Both the position numbers and the translations under genes were made by a program. From Batrachochytrium dendrobatidis JAM81 (Eukaryota > Chytridiomycota > Chytridiomycetes > Rhizophydiales), in the NCBI RefSeq assembly GCF_000203795.2, contig NW_006281103.1, positions 1,446,670 to 1,490,312 of the forward strand: a stretch of DNA of 43,643 bases, in the 5' to 3' direction. Numbering within the stretch: position 1 is the first letter of the stretch; each line of letters begins with the position of its first letter. Below are positions 9,692 through 20,798 of this stretch, piece after piece. Below the pieces are notes generated by a model. That model had not been told where the DNA came from and searched no databases. It saw only the letters and a program-made list of their open reading frames with translations.

Positions 9692-12600
9692 TTATACATC
9701 AAAATTTACGCTAGCCTTTTTCATCGAAGCAATCAGTGGTTCAAAATACGTTTCTGCAAATGAGCTCATCCAATACTCATGAATACCATTATGCTCACTA
9801 TAATATCAATCAAATATTCCAAAAAAACCATTAGTAAATCTTTGAATATCGTCATGGATGCAATACATATACCACCCCACTCACCCGACAAAATTATGTG
9901 CCAGTTCGTGACAGAATTTCATAAACCAATACGACAGCACGCTACAAGACTCATTACCAACGCTTTCAACATAACTATTGCTGTTTGAACTGGGAAAATC
10001 ACCAGGAGTTTGTGGAGCAGTGTTTTGAATAGACTGGAAATGCAACCCAACATAAAATCTCAAATTGAAAAACAGTGCTCTGTTTCTATTGAATGCGATC
10101 GTGGCTCCATCCTTGTCCCAATACATGTGAACTACACCTGGCTGAAGTTTGAATACACCAGATAAAAAATCAAGAACAATAGAGAATCGATGTATAGCTT
10201 CTTTATGTTCAGATAACGGTTGCTGTGACATGGCGGTCATATTGCTTGCAAGCTGTTTGTCAATATATACAGGAATATGTGCTACACGAGTATGCATAAC
10301 AAGTACCAAATCATGCTCAGTCAAAATATTACATTGTGACTGTACTTTGGAAATAGTAGATTGCGATGTAGGATCATTGGGAACAGTAGAGCGAAATGCT
10401 GCGTTGCGTTCTGGTCTAGCTGTTGCAATGGATTGTTTTAGCTGTGATTTGAGTCGATGTGTTTCTTGCGGAGTAATGTCTGTTGTGGGAGCGTGTTTAA
10501 CTAATGCCTGCTGATCATTCAGACTTGATCTACTCTGTTGAGTCATGGATGTCAATTTTTCAATATTTTTTGTTAAATCGATCCCAGTGAATTTGTTGAA
10601 CATGCCAATCAGGGATGAGTTGTCAGCGTTTTGTCGAGATGGTCCCATCTCCTGTTTTGGAACTAGAGAATTGTTACCCACGTCCCCATTTTGACCAAGA
10701 TTGTTGGGAGTATACGGTGGAGGAACTTTTGGATATCCAATATCCATCATCTCGCCAACAATTTGCTGTAGATTGTCAACGCCAAGTACTCGCAAGCGAT
10801 TGTATAGAAATTTGGGATCAGCGTCAGGGAATATGGATAGCAATTCCTGCACCTTGTTTTTCAATATAGACTCGTCTGTTTCGTCCAGGCGTTTTGGCGA
10901 GCTGTCTATTTTTTTGCTGTCGTAAAGTGATGTACGTGATCCAGATTCGCTCGAGTTATTATTCTGGGACATTGTATCACGAGACAAATGCTTGCTTGTT
11001 TCAACTACTGCCTTGGAAGGGATTTTAAGTTTACTAGCTCTTAGATTTAAAATTCGATCCACGGGAAATCCCTTTCTGTTCAGGTTTTCAATTGAAGATG
11101 ACAACAGTGTGGAAAGCATTAAATTGTCATTTAATCGCGGCATGCGTAAAACCAATCTTCCAATCATTGTTGCAACATCAAAGTGGTCGAATGAGTTGAC
11201 TATGACAAGGATTGGAGTAGAGTTTCCAAGTCCAGTCGACTTGACAACAACACATGCAGTTGTGCTCTGTGTACGTGATACGCCTTGAAATGTTCGCACA
11301 ATATTGATGGAGTTGGTTTCAAGAACTTGTAGATTGGATAGCACTTTTTCAGCTTTGGGAATCAAATCCTTGGATCGGCGTGATTGATGACCATCATAAA
11401 GTAGTAAAACTGCACGTTCATTGATTAGAGCTTGCAGTTTTTGTGAAGTAGGTGATTCAATTAGAGCGCTGTTTGGCAAATACTTCAGCTGTACTTTTTG
11501 AGAAATCCAGCACGATCCGAGATCTTGATACATGCGCTCTAAAATATCTTCCATAGGCGCGCACACTGGCTTGAAAATTTGTGAGCAAACTGCATCGTCC
11601 ATGAGGTAGATTTCTGATGCTTTGGCAAGTTTGAATCGCATAGGAACATCCACATCATTTTTTGTAGAGTCGATTATTTCATCAGTCTTATCGTCCACAC
11701 TATCAGTGTCATTGCCATGCTTTACACCCAACAAAAATGCACTAGAGCGCATCAGTTTCATAAGCTGACTATCCGTTCTCAATGTATCATAATTGGCAGC
11801 AACCTGTCTTAATAAAGACAGGTACACTTCAATACCAGACGAATCTAAAAACTCATGCGGGGATTTGGCCAAGGTATAAGCTAGTTCAATCGGAGATGGT
11901 TCGTTTTTTACCCCACAGGTACGTAAAAATGCATTTGCAGCTATCCCGAAATCAATATAAGTAAAGGGTACTAGCTGTTTTGCTTCGTCCTGCGCACTTT
12001 TAAAATACACATCTGTTGGCGATGTGTATGTGATGGGAGCAGGTGTATTAGAATGCACTAAAGGTATATGCTTTGAAACGGTAGGAATAAACGGGAGAGA
12101 TTTGAGCAAATTCCAATGGGCATTGGTGAAGTGCACTTGTTGGGTTCCCAAAAAAGTAAACATCTCTGCTGCTGTGTCCAATGTCGGTGGAGACTTTTTT
12201 AGCTGATCGATTATAGTCTGTGCAGTAGGAGATTGGCGTACACCGAGTTTCTCTGAATGTGGTTTTAAATCCAATGCCAGAACCTTGAACCCCATAATGG
12301 CCACATCAGGATTGGAAAAGCACGTGGATGGGGTGGCCAAAGTGGTGCTGCCAACAATTGGTAAAAAAGGCTTACTAACAGTAGTTGGTTCGTATACTTT
12401 TTTGTACACGGTTTCGTAATTGTCAATAAAGTATTGAATCCATAACTGGCGTAATGTAAAAACAGTAGCAGTGGAAGCTTGAAAAATGAGATTGTCAATA
12501 GAAACATATTCTTTGAGTCCCAGATCTTTGAGAAACTTGGCTTCAAGAGACTCGGATCTCCATTCTACAGTCCACTGGAGAAGAGGCATACCCAATGTAC

Positions 12601-15531
12601 GAAGCGTATCACTTGGAACAAACAAATCGCATGCACGATAGCGTCGCAAAGGTGCAGTGCTTTCACTGCCATTGGTAGAACCACTATTTTTGGCTTCACC
12701 CAGAAAAAGCGCTGTAGCAGATAGTCGACTTTTTTCAAGCGAGGATAGTTTTGTTTGCACTGATGCCAGGTATTTGATCAGCTGCACCTGATCCCAATTG
12801 AGATCTGTTAGACGATCAAACACCACCTGCAATTCTACGTGCTCACGTACGCCCAATGTCTTGAGCATAGCATCAGATACTAATCGAGGATGAGTAAAAG
12901 TAGCAATTGGAAGTTCTTTGAAAAGCGTCACGCTGGAGAAATAGACCTGTTCCGGAACAAGTATCTTGCCCAGCTGCGTTGGGATACACGGTTTGGTTGC
13001 CAAGATGGATATCAGTTGAGCACGAGCAGTTTCTGAAATCGTTGAATAATGCTTGCTGCTGACAGCCATGCATTTTTCCGTAAACATTACATCCGTTCCA
13101 AACTCTGCACGTGCAGTCACATACCGTAGCCAGTCGACGATTGTGAATTCTTTAATATCAGGGAAAACAAACCCAATGGCTTCGGCAGATAAATGTTTAC
13201 TCACAGTGTGAGGCATTACCGTATCAGGAAATGGTAAATCAATTGCTCCAAAGTTGGGACGCACAAAATGAGTCAAGTTTGCAAAAGCGATTTTGGGCGA
13301 GTCAGGAGTGTCTTGCATGGTTAGAATCTGTTTGAGTGTGATGCAATCTGCTCGTGAAATCACAACATTTGAACTATTCATAAAGCTTTGACCAGATTGC
13401 AACTGTTTAAACCACCATTTGATAAGCGCGACAACTTCAGTTATTGTGAATGTTCGTTGGCGAAGCTCAATAAATACATCGGCAAGTCCAAGTGAGAAAA
13501 GACATCCACCTGCTTGAAGTTGCTTCACTAGATCACGACAAGATTCAAGCACATGATCTGGAAGCAGTGGTGTGAGTTTGATAAAAGGTAGCATCTCGGG
13601 AACAGATAGTCGGACATCGCTTGCCAGCCGAATACCCATGGACGACACAATCAACAGAGATTGTTTAGACATGGAATAGAATGCTTGGCGCATAATGGAA
13701 CTGACATGCAAAGAGGGGGTTGATGCTTTAAATGTAAACGCACTCATGGTGTGTACTGCCTTTTTTTGCAGCCATTTTTGACTTTCAGAATCTAGACTGA
13801 GCTGGGTATACAAAGTTTCGATTTCACCAAGATCCATGTTATACATGATCCGAGCAAGTAGACCGCCCATGAAAAGCAGCTCCTGATTCCAGTACTTTAA
13901 GGAGCGATCGACAAAATCAATACTTTCACGCTCTACAGTTGGAATCAAATGCCCAGCAATCTACAGATACCATATACAATCAAAGTTTAGATTTTGAAAT
14001 AAACAGAGTAGTGCATAACTAGCTAGATTCACCTGTATGGCACAGCCAGTAGTTTGATGAGTTGGAAATCCAATAAAAATTCGACCTTGATCAGACGGAT
14101 CAGGCATAAGATCGTTGAACATCTGCACACCTTTTCGTACACCAGAAGAGCTGTCGTATTCATCATAGTTTGAAAACATAAGTCGCAGTTGGGTAGTGGA
14201 AGGAGGATTTTTTTTAGTTGTTCGTTTCATTTCATCTGCTAGTTTGCGAGGAAGGGTTGAAGTAATATCTGCAGTGGCGATATGCATAAATATGGTGTAG
14301 CTCTCCTCCGATTGCTTGTTTTTTACTTGTACATCTAGCTGGGCCTTTGAAACAGAAACCGTGGATAGTTGAAATAGATTATTGGGTGATTTGAGTATGA
14401 CAGATTTGCAATTGGGAATATCAACTGAACGTGGAATAGAGCATTTTTTGTTAAAGTTTAATATACGTTCAGAATCAATAAACACTTCGATTGATTCCAG
14501 ACATGATGTAAAAGCAAGCGACGTGGTGAGAAAGCGACCAAAATCAGCAGCCTTTGGCGGATCAATTGGTTCACGCATAGACAGATAAAACACAGTCCAT
14601 TCTGACTGTGCTTCCTTGGGCAGTGTTCCATGTTTTGTAAACAGCATGTCATCGTTCCATAAAAATGCCATACTTTGAGATCCTGAAGTTACGAATGGTT
14701 CTTCACAGATACTAAACAAGGAGTAAAATCCAACACCAAAAAAGCCAATCTTTTGTTCATCGGGATTCCCCTCTGCGATTTTACGCAGTCTAGCAAAATC
14801 CTCGTCGGAAAAAGCAGCTCCATTATTCTTGTAAATGACTGTTGTGACATTTGAAGTTTTACTCCATGGAAATGAAAACATGGATGTCTTTGGCGCAGTG
14901 TCTTTATCTGTTAAAAAGATGATTTGAGCAGACTTGGCACCTAGAGTAAAACAAGTGTTGGTTACAATGAGTCTAGCAGCAATACTGTCCACACTCCAAC
15001 CAACTCACCGGCATCGTTGGAGTTTTGCAAAAGCTAGCCGTACAGTTCAAGTATGATTAGGATGCGAATCAACTGTATCGATTGCAGTCATAATAAAGGT
15101 ACAATAAATACTTTGAAATACCTCTCTAAACACAGTAAACTCTGCAGAATATCTAATACATGATTGACCCAATCAGTCAGTCTGAATCAATAAACTCTAG
15201 GCAAACCAAGCCATTTATATCATGTAATACCTTGCCAAGATTTTGTCGATTAAATGCCGTTGATTGACTTGAACATTCTGAACAATAATACATGGATTAG
15301 TATTGAATTCAATGCCATCAATGTGTATATTATAAACTGCAATAAATGAAAGTTGAGCAATGCATGCATTGACAGCTTTAACGGAATTCACTTTCAATTA
15401 GAAATGTCAGACATGCAAGCATTGACAATAAAGGACATATTTGAAACTAGCAGGAAATGTAGTCTAACCTTTATTTTAGTAGTAGTGTCTTGCAGTAATG
15501 ATTGTTTAAGAAATGCCAAATCAACTGCCAT
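9692..15531 (-). CDS. GHKL-ATPase protein, DUF3684 / NO VEIN-like family
   Basis: Seven exons (15531-15469, 15277-15231, 15152-15122, 15033-15009, 14940-14033, 13960-9885, 9797-9692) give about 1751 aa. Three tiny exons assemble the N-box: VNQRHLIDKILAR, YSAEFTVFRE, LLQNSNDAG. The HSP90/sacsin-like ATPase continues with KNNGAAFSDEDF and KIGFFGVGFYSLFSICEEPF. A long helical region follows. Near residue 1390-1440, SIFPDADPKFLYNRLRVLGV and a following YPKVPPPY look like a CUE/UBA-type ubiquitin-binding segment. The C-terminus reads CHELAHNFVGEHNGIHEYW, with the last intron splitting the second glycine codon. Length and N-terminal motifs match the fungal DUF3684 proteins, whose function is poorly known; a chaperone-like role is inference. 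The first exon has a weak donor (GTTAGA), so the exact N-terminus is less certain. Confidence 0.88.
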
Positions 15532-15691
15532 TGTTTCAGTAAGTTGCTCACACTTGGAGTACGTTGATTTTCCACATGAGCATCTTTGGCCATCACCACG
15601 TGTATTCAAATCGAGTCATGGTTGAGCACCTTCAAAGTTATGATTTTGGTTAGTTTTGTTGGTAATTGAATTGCATTTGTGCAATCAAGAC

Positions 15692-15927
15692 GACAATCTC
15701 GACTGTATTTATGCAGATTGAATGTTAAATAATAATGTAAACAACCAATCTTGCAATATAAACCAACTCACTGACTGATATTGTGTTTTATAAACTCTTT
15801 AATGGATTCAATATAGTTTGTCAAACAATATTGAATCAGAGTTTCGTGTTGTTTATTCTAAACTCGACTGACAATTACTTGAACATCATGACAACATGCA
15901 ATCGAATAATCAATTTATAATGAGAAA
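15692..15927 (-). repeat. Dispersed repeat, copy 2 (inverted)
   Basis: Inverted near-identical copy of 3961-4198. Read on the minus strand it ends in GAGATTGTC about 160 bp upstream of the GHKL gene start. In copy 1 the same end lies 90 bp upstream of the small gene at 4288. Flanking sequence on either side does not match. Confidence 0.9.
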
Positions 15928-15992
15928 GTGCGACGAATATTCAACTCTTGTCTTTGAAAACAGCAGCCAATCCAAGATACAAGTGTTCATTG

Positions 15993-16070
15993 TGAATGCG
16001 GCATGTTCAATTATGCTGAGTTCATAAATGCGGCTATATTCGATTATGTCGAGTCCATGAATGCGCAGTT
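15993..16070 (+). repeat. Degenerate ~33-bp tandem repeat
   Basis: Two and a half imperfect units of the form TGAATGCGGC...TTCgATTATGtcGAGTcCA lead directly into the telomere-like tract. The units differ at several positions, so the array is old. Confidence 0.55.
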
Positions 16071-16074
16071 ATAA

Positions 16075-16093
16075 GGGTTAGGGTTAGGGTTAG
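16075..16093 (+). repeat. Interstitial telomere-like tract (GGGTTA)3
   Basis: Three perfect GGGTTA units plus one G, the canonical fungal/animal telomere repeat, lie inside gene-free DNA next to a degenerate tandem repeat. A related but broken GGGTTAGGGA occurs near 17372. It could be a repaired break, an old subtelomeric junction, or chance. Confidence 0.7.
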
Positions 16094-17680
16094 TATAGCT
16101 GCGGATTAACTACAGCCATATTTACGTAAAATAGGACACTAGATGTTAAATGCATGATAAACGGTCAGTTCCATGTTTAATTGATGCTGATTACTGAGCA
16201 CTATTTTTTCGTTTGAAATAGCTGTTTAGAAGCATTTTTTGGTAGTTTTACCATTCAAAACATGTTTTTTTATGTATCGATTCTATTTTTATATCAAAGC
16301 TTTTTAATATTGTCATGAAATAAACCAGCACATCAAATCATTGACGGTCAGAGCTTTTGGAATGATGTTTGCAAAAATTGCTCGGATTTGAAGGTTGAAA
16401 GAAACACACTTGTGGAATGATAAATCTAGACAAAAGGTCGGTATGACAGATTGACAGCAAGGAATGTGTCTGGCTTTATTGAGAGTATCCAAAAAAATCA
16501 GTACTTGGGTTACAATGGACGAGTCAGGGCTCAAGCTTGGTGATCTCAAAATGTATGTATGCAAATAGATCCAAAATGCAGTCACCGCAACATACACGAA
16601 GTGGTCCATTTTACGTGAACACGACTGTGGAAAAATACGACTCTTCAACCGTTGATACTTGAAAGATCAAATTTTACATCGATGCGGCTATAATAACCCT
16701 GTTATAGGACTTGATCTTTGCAGCTACTGCTTCTATTTTGCTTTTCTATACAAATGATCAATCATTTGCTGCGGACTTTTAAAAATTGACTGTCCCGATA
16801 GACATTGTCAATAAACAATCATATGATGCTCACAAACTGTACTTCGAATTCAGAATATTTCTACACTTTTAGCATAGCCATGTGTTGTATAATCACCAAG
16901 CTTGTAAGGGTTTGATTGGAAACATACGAATCAAATATCTGGCTTTGACCAATATTTGCCGTGTCCAAAGATTTCGGGAATGTGATTGTGTTTCCATGAC
17001 AATTACCCAGTGTTTGGTTTGTAGTCAAGAGAGTCGAACATTGAACAAATCTGAAATGTACTGGAACTGTAGCATGAATGTTCAGCTTTCTTTACAAAAA
17101 TAAGTACGGAAAAAGATCTCAAAATCCTGCTGGGGGTTTATATGGTGCATTGCTGTTTAGTTGACCTATTACCAGCTATTTCCATAAAACTGTTTTTATG
17201 TATTTTGACGCCCTTATTTAGTGCTCCATTTTACGTAGTTGGGTTTGTAATAAGGGCGTTGAAATACATAAATGCCAGATTGGCTTTAAAACTAGCCCTT
17301 TGCTTTGTAAGGGTCGGTTTAATCATTTGTGCTGCACTCACCACAAGATGTGGAAAGTTGTACTGAGAGAGGGTTAGGGACAGTAACACCTGAACTGCGC
17401 AGTTAGGGCGATTCAAAGCAGCTCATATAGTCCTTTAGTGCACTTTATAATAGGGCCATAAACGACTGATATCTTTTTACGAAACAGCTTCCCTGAACTA
17501 TTGTATTTGCATCTCCCTTATTTCAAACATACTTTGAAAGTATATAAGTCGCAATACTGTGCATAACTATCCTTTTTCAAACAAAATCGCTGGCTGTTTT
17601 TGATACACTGACCGAGTTTGTGACACGCCGAGCAGTTTAGTCGACAACCAAAATAATTAGAATATCACCAAGTCGGCACA
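16094..17680. other. Gene-free region upstream of the secreted repeat protein
   Basis: About 1.6 kb with only short, frameless ORFs and no recognisable domains. It contains a 16-bp near-repeat, GTGsTCCATTTTACGT, at 16601 and 17221, and TA-rich GGGTTA-like fragments. It may be decayed repeat or subtelomeric-type sequence. The last ~150 bp is the promoter and leader of the next gene. Confidence 0.5.
17541..17548 (+). promoter_or_regulatory. Likely TATA box
   Basis: TATATAAG lies about 140 bp before the start codon of the secreted repeat protein. It suggests a 5' leader of about 100 nt. Confidence 0.5.
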
Positions 17681-20554
17681 ATGAAGTTCACTCATCTAGG
17701 ATTTGTTTTTCTTCTTGCAACATCTACTCATGCAGCCGTTATTGGCAAATTAAATGACATTCAAGGTGATTCAGTGATGCTAGCCAAGCGAGGACTTGGC
17801 GATAAAAAATCGACTACCACCAAAGATGCTGCAAAAGAAACTTCATTGTCTTCCAGGCCACCCAGAACTGGCATAGGTTATGGTATATACGAGTATCTAC
17901 TAAAAGGAATGCCGTCTCCCGACAATTCGGTGCATAAAGACAAGGCTCAAGAAACTTTCACATCCTCTACAACTTCTACATCGTCCACAACTTCCACATC
18001 GTCCACAACTTCTACACCCTCTGCAACTTTATCAGCCAATACAAAACCTGATGAAAAGCCCGCTGCGTCTCCGAAAATTCCACCTTCTAGCATTTACGAA
18101 GGATTGGTTAAAAAGAAGGATTCCAAGAGTGGCAGCGAGTCGGATTCTGATAAAAAGTCTGTTGAATCTCCGAAAACTCCACCTTCTAGCATTTTCGAAG
18201 ATTTGTCTAAAAAGCAAAATTCCAAGAGTGGCAGCGAGTCGGATTCTGATAAAAAGTCCGTTGCGTCTCCGAAAGCTCGACCTTCTAGCATTTTCGAAGA
18301 TTTGTTTAAAAAGAAGGATTCCAAGAGTGGCAGCGAGTCGGATTCTGATAAAAAGTCTGTTGAATCTCCGAAAACTCCACCTTCTAGCATTTTCGAAGAT
18401 TTGTCTAAAAAGCAAAATTCCAAGAGTGGCAGCGAGTCGGATTCTGATAAAAAGTCCGTTGCGTCTCCGAAAGCTCGACCTTCTAGCATTTTCGAAGAAT
18501 TGTTTAAAAAGCAAGATTCCAAGAGTGGCAGCGAGTCGGATTCTGATAAAAAGTCTGTTGAATCTCCGAAAACTCCCAGTCCACCTAAAGATTCGAAATC
18601 TAAATCTGAAGAAAAAGTTGCGAGTGTGCCAGATAAACCTCCATCCACCAGCAGCAGTGAAGATGATTCTACGCCAGAACAAGAAGTCGAACATATTGGA
18701 CCATTGGTTCACAATCCATCGTCCGATGGTGATTTTTTCACTCCACCATCTTCACCATCTCACCAAAAGAGCAAAGGATCGACTGAGGAAAAGTATTTTA
18801 CTTTACCACATGGAATGCATCTATCATCTCACCAAAAGAGCAAAGAATCGTCCGAAGAAAAGTACTTTACTTTACCACATGGAATGCATCCATCATCTCA
18901 TTCAGGAAGCAAGTCGTCGCTTGAAGAAAAGTATTTTACTTTACCGCATACATCACACCAAAAGAGCAAAGGATCGCTTGAAGGAGTTGGCGAGGGTTCA
19001 TCACCAAAAGTAATGCTTGAAGAAAAGTATTTCACTTTACCGCGTAAACTATTCTCACCTTATCAAAGGCAAAGAATACCGTTTGATGAAGCTGGTAAAG
19101 GTTCACCATCACCTCGTCAAAGAGACTGGCGACTTTTTGGAGTTGATGAAGATCCACGCAAGTCAGACCAAGAAGTGCCTGGACCATCTGGTGCTGATGA
19201 GTCCAAACCGCACAAGCCAGAGGATCCTGAAGCAAAGACTTCTGGAGAAGCTAATATTAAACAACAGCTTAGTGGTCTTATAAAGGGCTTGAATCAAGCT
19301 CGTACTAAAAACCTGCAAAAGGTGAACAAGGGTATGGAGGAGGCTATCAAAAAGATGCAGAAGGATTGGACAACCGGTAAGGATAAGGTTACTGATGCAC
19401 TCGGTATCAGGAATAGGCAGAGAGAGATGGAGAAACATTATCAACATCAACAGCAACTGCGCTATCAACAGCAGCAACAACAGCGCTATCAGCAGCAGCA
19501 ACATCAACTGCAACTGCGCCGTCAACAGCAACTACAACAACAGCGCCAGCAACTGCAACAACAGCAGCAACAGCAGCAACGTTATCAACAACAGCAACAG
19601 CAGCAACACTATCAACAACAGCAACAACAACGCTATCAACCTGTTCAACGCTATCAACCTATCCAGCACCAACAACACCATCAACAACATCATGTTTTGG
19701 CTCATCACAAATTCCATCATCCACTCCCAAAGAGGATCGAAAAAATGTACAGGTTTACCGACTACTCCACAGAATATGGCGATGATAATGAAAATTATGC
19801 TCCAGGCTACTTCCGACTACCCGGTGTTGATTATCCTGATCAGGATGATGACAATAATGAAGGATTGAATGACTACGAAGGCTCATATAGACGTATGTCT
19901 AATCGAGGCAAGAAGCGAATCAGTAACTGGATAACTTCGGGAAGTCCTCTTCATGAGACTGTTGAAAGCTTACCAGAGGTTCAGCGTGAAGAAAGCAGAA
20001 ATAGAGAGATGGCTAATACTGAGTATTCGAATCCACTGAAATCTAATTCTGATGGTTCAGGTGGTTCTGGAGGTCAAAAAGCTTCTGGAAGTTCCGATGA
20101 AGACACACATAGTGCATTTACTGAAGCTAAGACCTATACTGGAGCAATGGTGATGCCCAAGCCTAGAAAGTCTGTTCCATTTTCTGCCAAAAAAGGTGCT
20201 ACTGGTACGATAAAAACTGTTGTCCATACTCAAAAAGTGGTGTCCAAGTTGCTCGAAAAAGCGTTCTTTGAAGAGCAAAAGATTGAAGGACTTCGAGAAC
20301 AAGCTGCTATGGCCGAGAAAAAAGTCAATTATCTTGTTGATAAAGCAAACATATATGGCAAAGAAGTTGTCATGGGTGAACTTACACTAGCGTTGCAATT
20401 GTATGAGGAGGCCCGCCAAGCATATGAAAAACCTGCTGCTTTAGTCCAGGAACTCAAGGCTCAAGCGTACGAATACTTGAGAGAACAGAGTAGACAAGGA
20501 GTTGACCCCAAGAATGTGCACCCGTCTGTTCATGATCGTCATGAAAGGAAATAG
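17681..20554 (+). CDS. Secreted repeat-rich, polyglutamine protein
   Basis: Intronless, 957 aa. It opens with a signal peptide (MKFTHLGFVFLLATSTHAAV) and a possible dibasic site (LAKRG). A Thr/Ser linker follows, then about 4.5 near-perfect 33-residue repeats (SKSGSESDSDKKSV.SPK..PSSIFE.L.KK), four to five copies of EEKYFTLPHGMH-type repeats, a basic coiled-coil stretch, and a Gln/His-rich block (residues ~585-675). A second acidic Tyr-rich segment and a C-terminal helical region (residues ~850-945, e.g. KVVSKLLEKAFFEEQKIEGL) end the protein. I recognise no enzyme domain. The arrangement resembles lineage-specific secreted proteins of Batrachochytrium; a role at the cell surface or in the host is inference only. 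Confidence 0.85.
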   Translation: MKFTHLGFVFLLATSTHAAVIGKLNDIQGDSVMLAKRGLGDKKSTTTKDAAKETSLSSRPPRTGIGYGIYEYLLKGMPSPDNSVHKDKAQETFTSSTTSTSSTTSTSSTTSTPSATLSANTKPDEKPAASPKIPPSSIYEGLVKKKDSKSGSESDSDKKSVESPKTPPSSIFEDLSKKQNSKSGSESDSDKKSVASPKARPSSIFEDLFKKKDSKSGSESDSDKKSVESPKTPPSSIFEDLSKKQNSKSGSESDSDKKSVASPKARPSSIFEELFKKQDSKSGSESDSDKKSVESPKTPSPPKDSKSKSEEKVASVPDKPPSTSSSEDDSTPEQEVEHIGPLVHNPSSDGDFFTPPSSPSHQKSKGSTEEKYFTLPHGMHLSSHQKSKESSEEKYFTLPHGMHPSSHSGSKSSLEEKYFTLPHTSHQKSKGSLEGVGEGSSPKVMLEEKYFTLPRKLFSPYQRQRIPFDEAGKGSPSPRQRDWRLFGVDEDPRKSDQEVPGPSGADESKPHKPEDPEAKTSGEANIKQQLSGLIKGLNQARTKNLQKVNKGMEEAIKKMQKDWTTGKDKVTDALGIRNRQREMEKHYQHQQQLRYQQQQQQRYQQQQHQLQLRRQQQLQQQRQQLQQQQQQQQRYQQQQQQQHYQQQQQQRYQPVQRYQPIQHQQHHQQHHVLAHHKFHHPLPKRIEKMYRFTDYSTEYGDDNENYAPGYFRLPGVDYPDQDDDNNEGLNDYEGSYRRMSNRGKKRISNWITSGSPLHETVESLPEVQREESRNREMANTEYSNPLKSNSDGSGGSGGQKASGSSDEDTHSAFTEAKTYTGAMVMPKPRKSVPFSAKKGATGTIKTVVHTQKVVSKLLEKAFFEEQKIEGLREQAAMAEKKVNYLVDKANIYGKEVVMGELTLALQLYEEARQAYEKPAALVQELKAQAYEYLREQSRQGVDPKNVHPSVHDRHERK
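18122..18577 (+). repeat. 99-bp tandem repeat array in coding sequence
   Basis: Four full 99-bp units and a partial fifth, each coding for 33 residues. Units alternate between two types (ESPKTPP...DLSKKQN and ASPKARP...LFKK), giving a 198-bp higher-order period. Near identity suggests recent expansion by unequal exchange. Confidence 0.95.
18757..19046 (+). repeat. EEKYFTLP coding repeats
   Basis: Imperfect repeats of roughly 66-78 bp coding for SSHQKSKGS.EEKYFTLPHGMH-like units, the last ones more diverged (MLEEKYFTLPRKL). Confidence 0.85.
19437..19700 (+). repeat. Polyglutamine/histidine-coding CAA/CAG tract
   Basis: Interrupted CAA/CAG runs with CGC TAT CAA (Arg-Tyr-Gln) spacers, ending in a His-rich segment. 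Codon mixing argues that the Gln tract is kept at protein level rather than as a pure microsatellite. Confidence 0.9.
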
Positions 20555-20798
20555 AGCACCAATGACTACGTGATCTGCGTACAACTTATTTTCAATTAGA
20601 TGTTGTTTTACCAGATTTACTTTAATGTCCAACACACTCAAATTAGCATAGTCTGCATTTATTTTTTTATTTTTCTGCCCTTTAAACTTCATGGTTTAAA
20701 ACCTGCCGAGAAACCTGTAGGATTGGAGTAGGGAAATGGAGTAGATCCAAGACAAAAATAAACAATTGTTAATCAATAATTTCTAGGTGGTTTTAAAG

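Noticed and set aside
15240..15397. Separate 60-aa gene with VNQRHLIDKILAR
   Set aside because: It is an N-terminal exon of the GHKL protein; splicing joins it to YSAEFTVFRE and LLQNSNDAG.
16313..16648. 111-aa minus-strand ORF in the gene-free gap
   Set aside because: No motif, splice context or matching neighbour; the opposite strand is equally unconvincing. It could be a decayed element but cannot be supported.
18122..18577. CRISPR-like array
   Set aside because: The units are head-to-tail coding repeats without unique spacers, in a eukaryotic gene.
18032..18712. Long antisense ORFs (226 and 184 aa) and a +frame ORF of 320 aa across the repeat array
   Set aside because: They are shadows of the 99-bp repeat, which keeps every frame open by periodicity. 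The sense frame has the signal peptide and a coherent protein.
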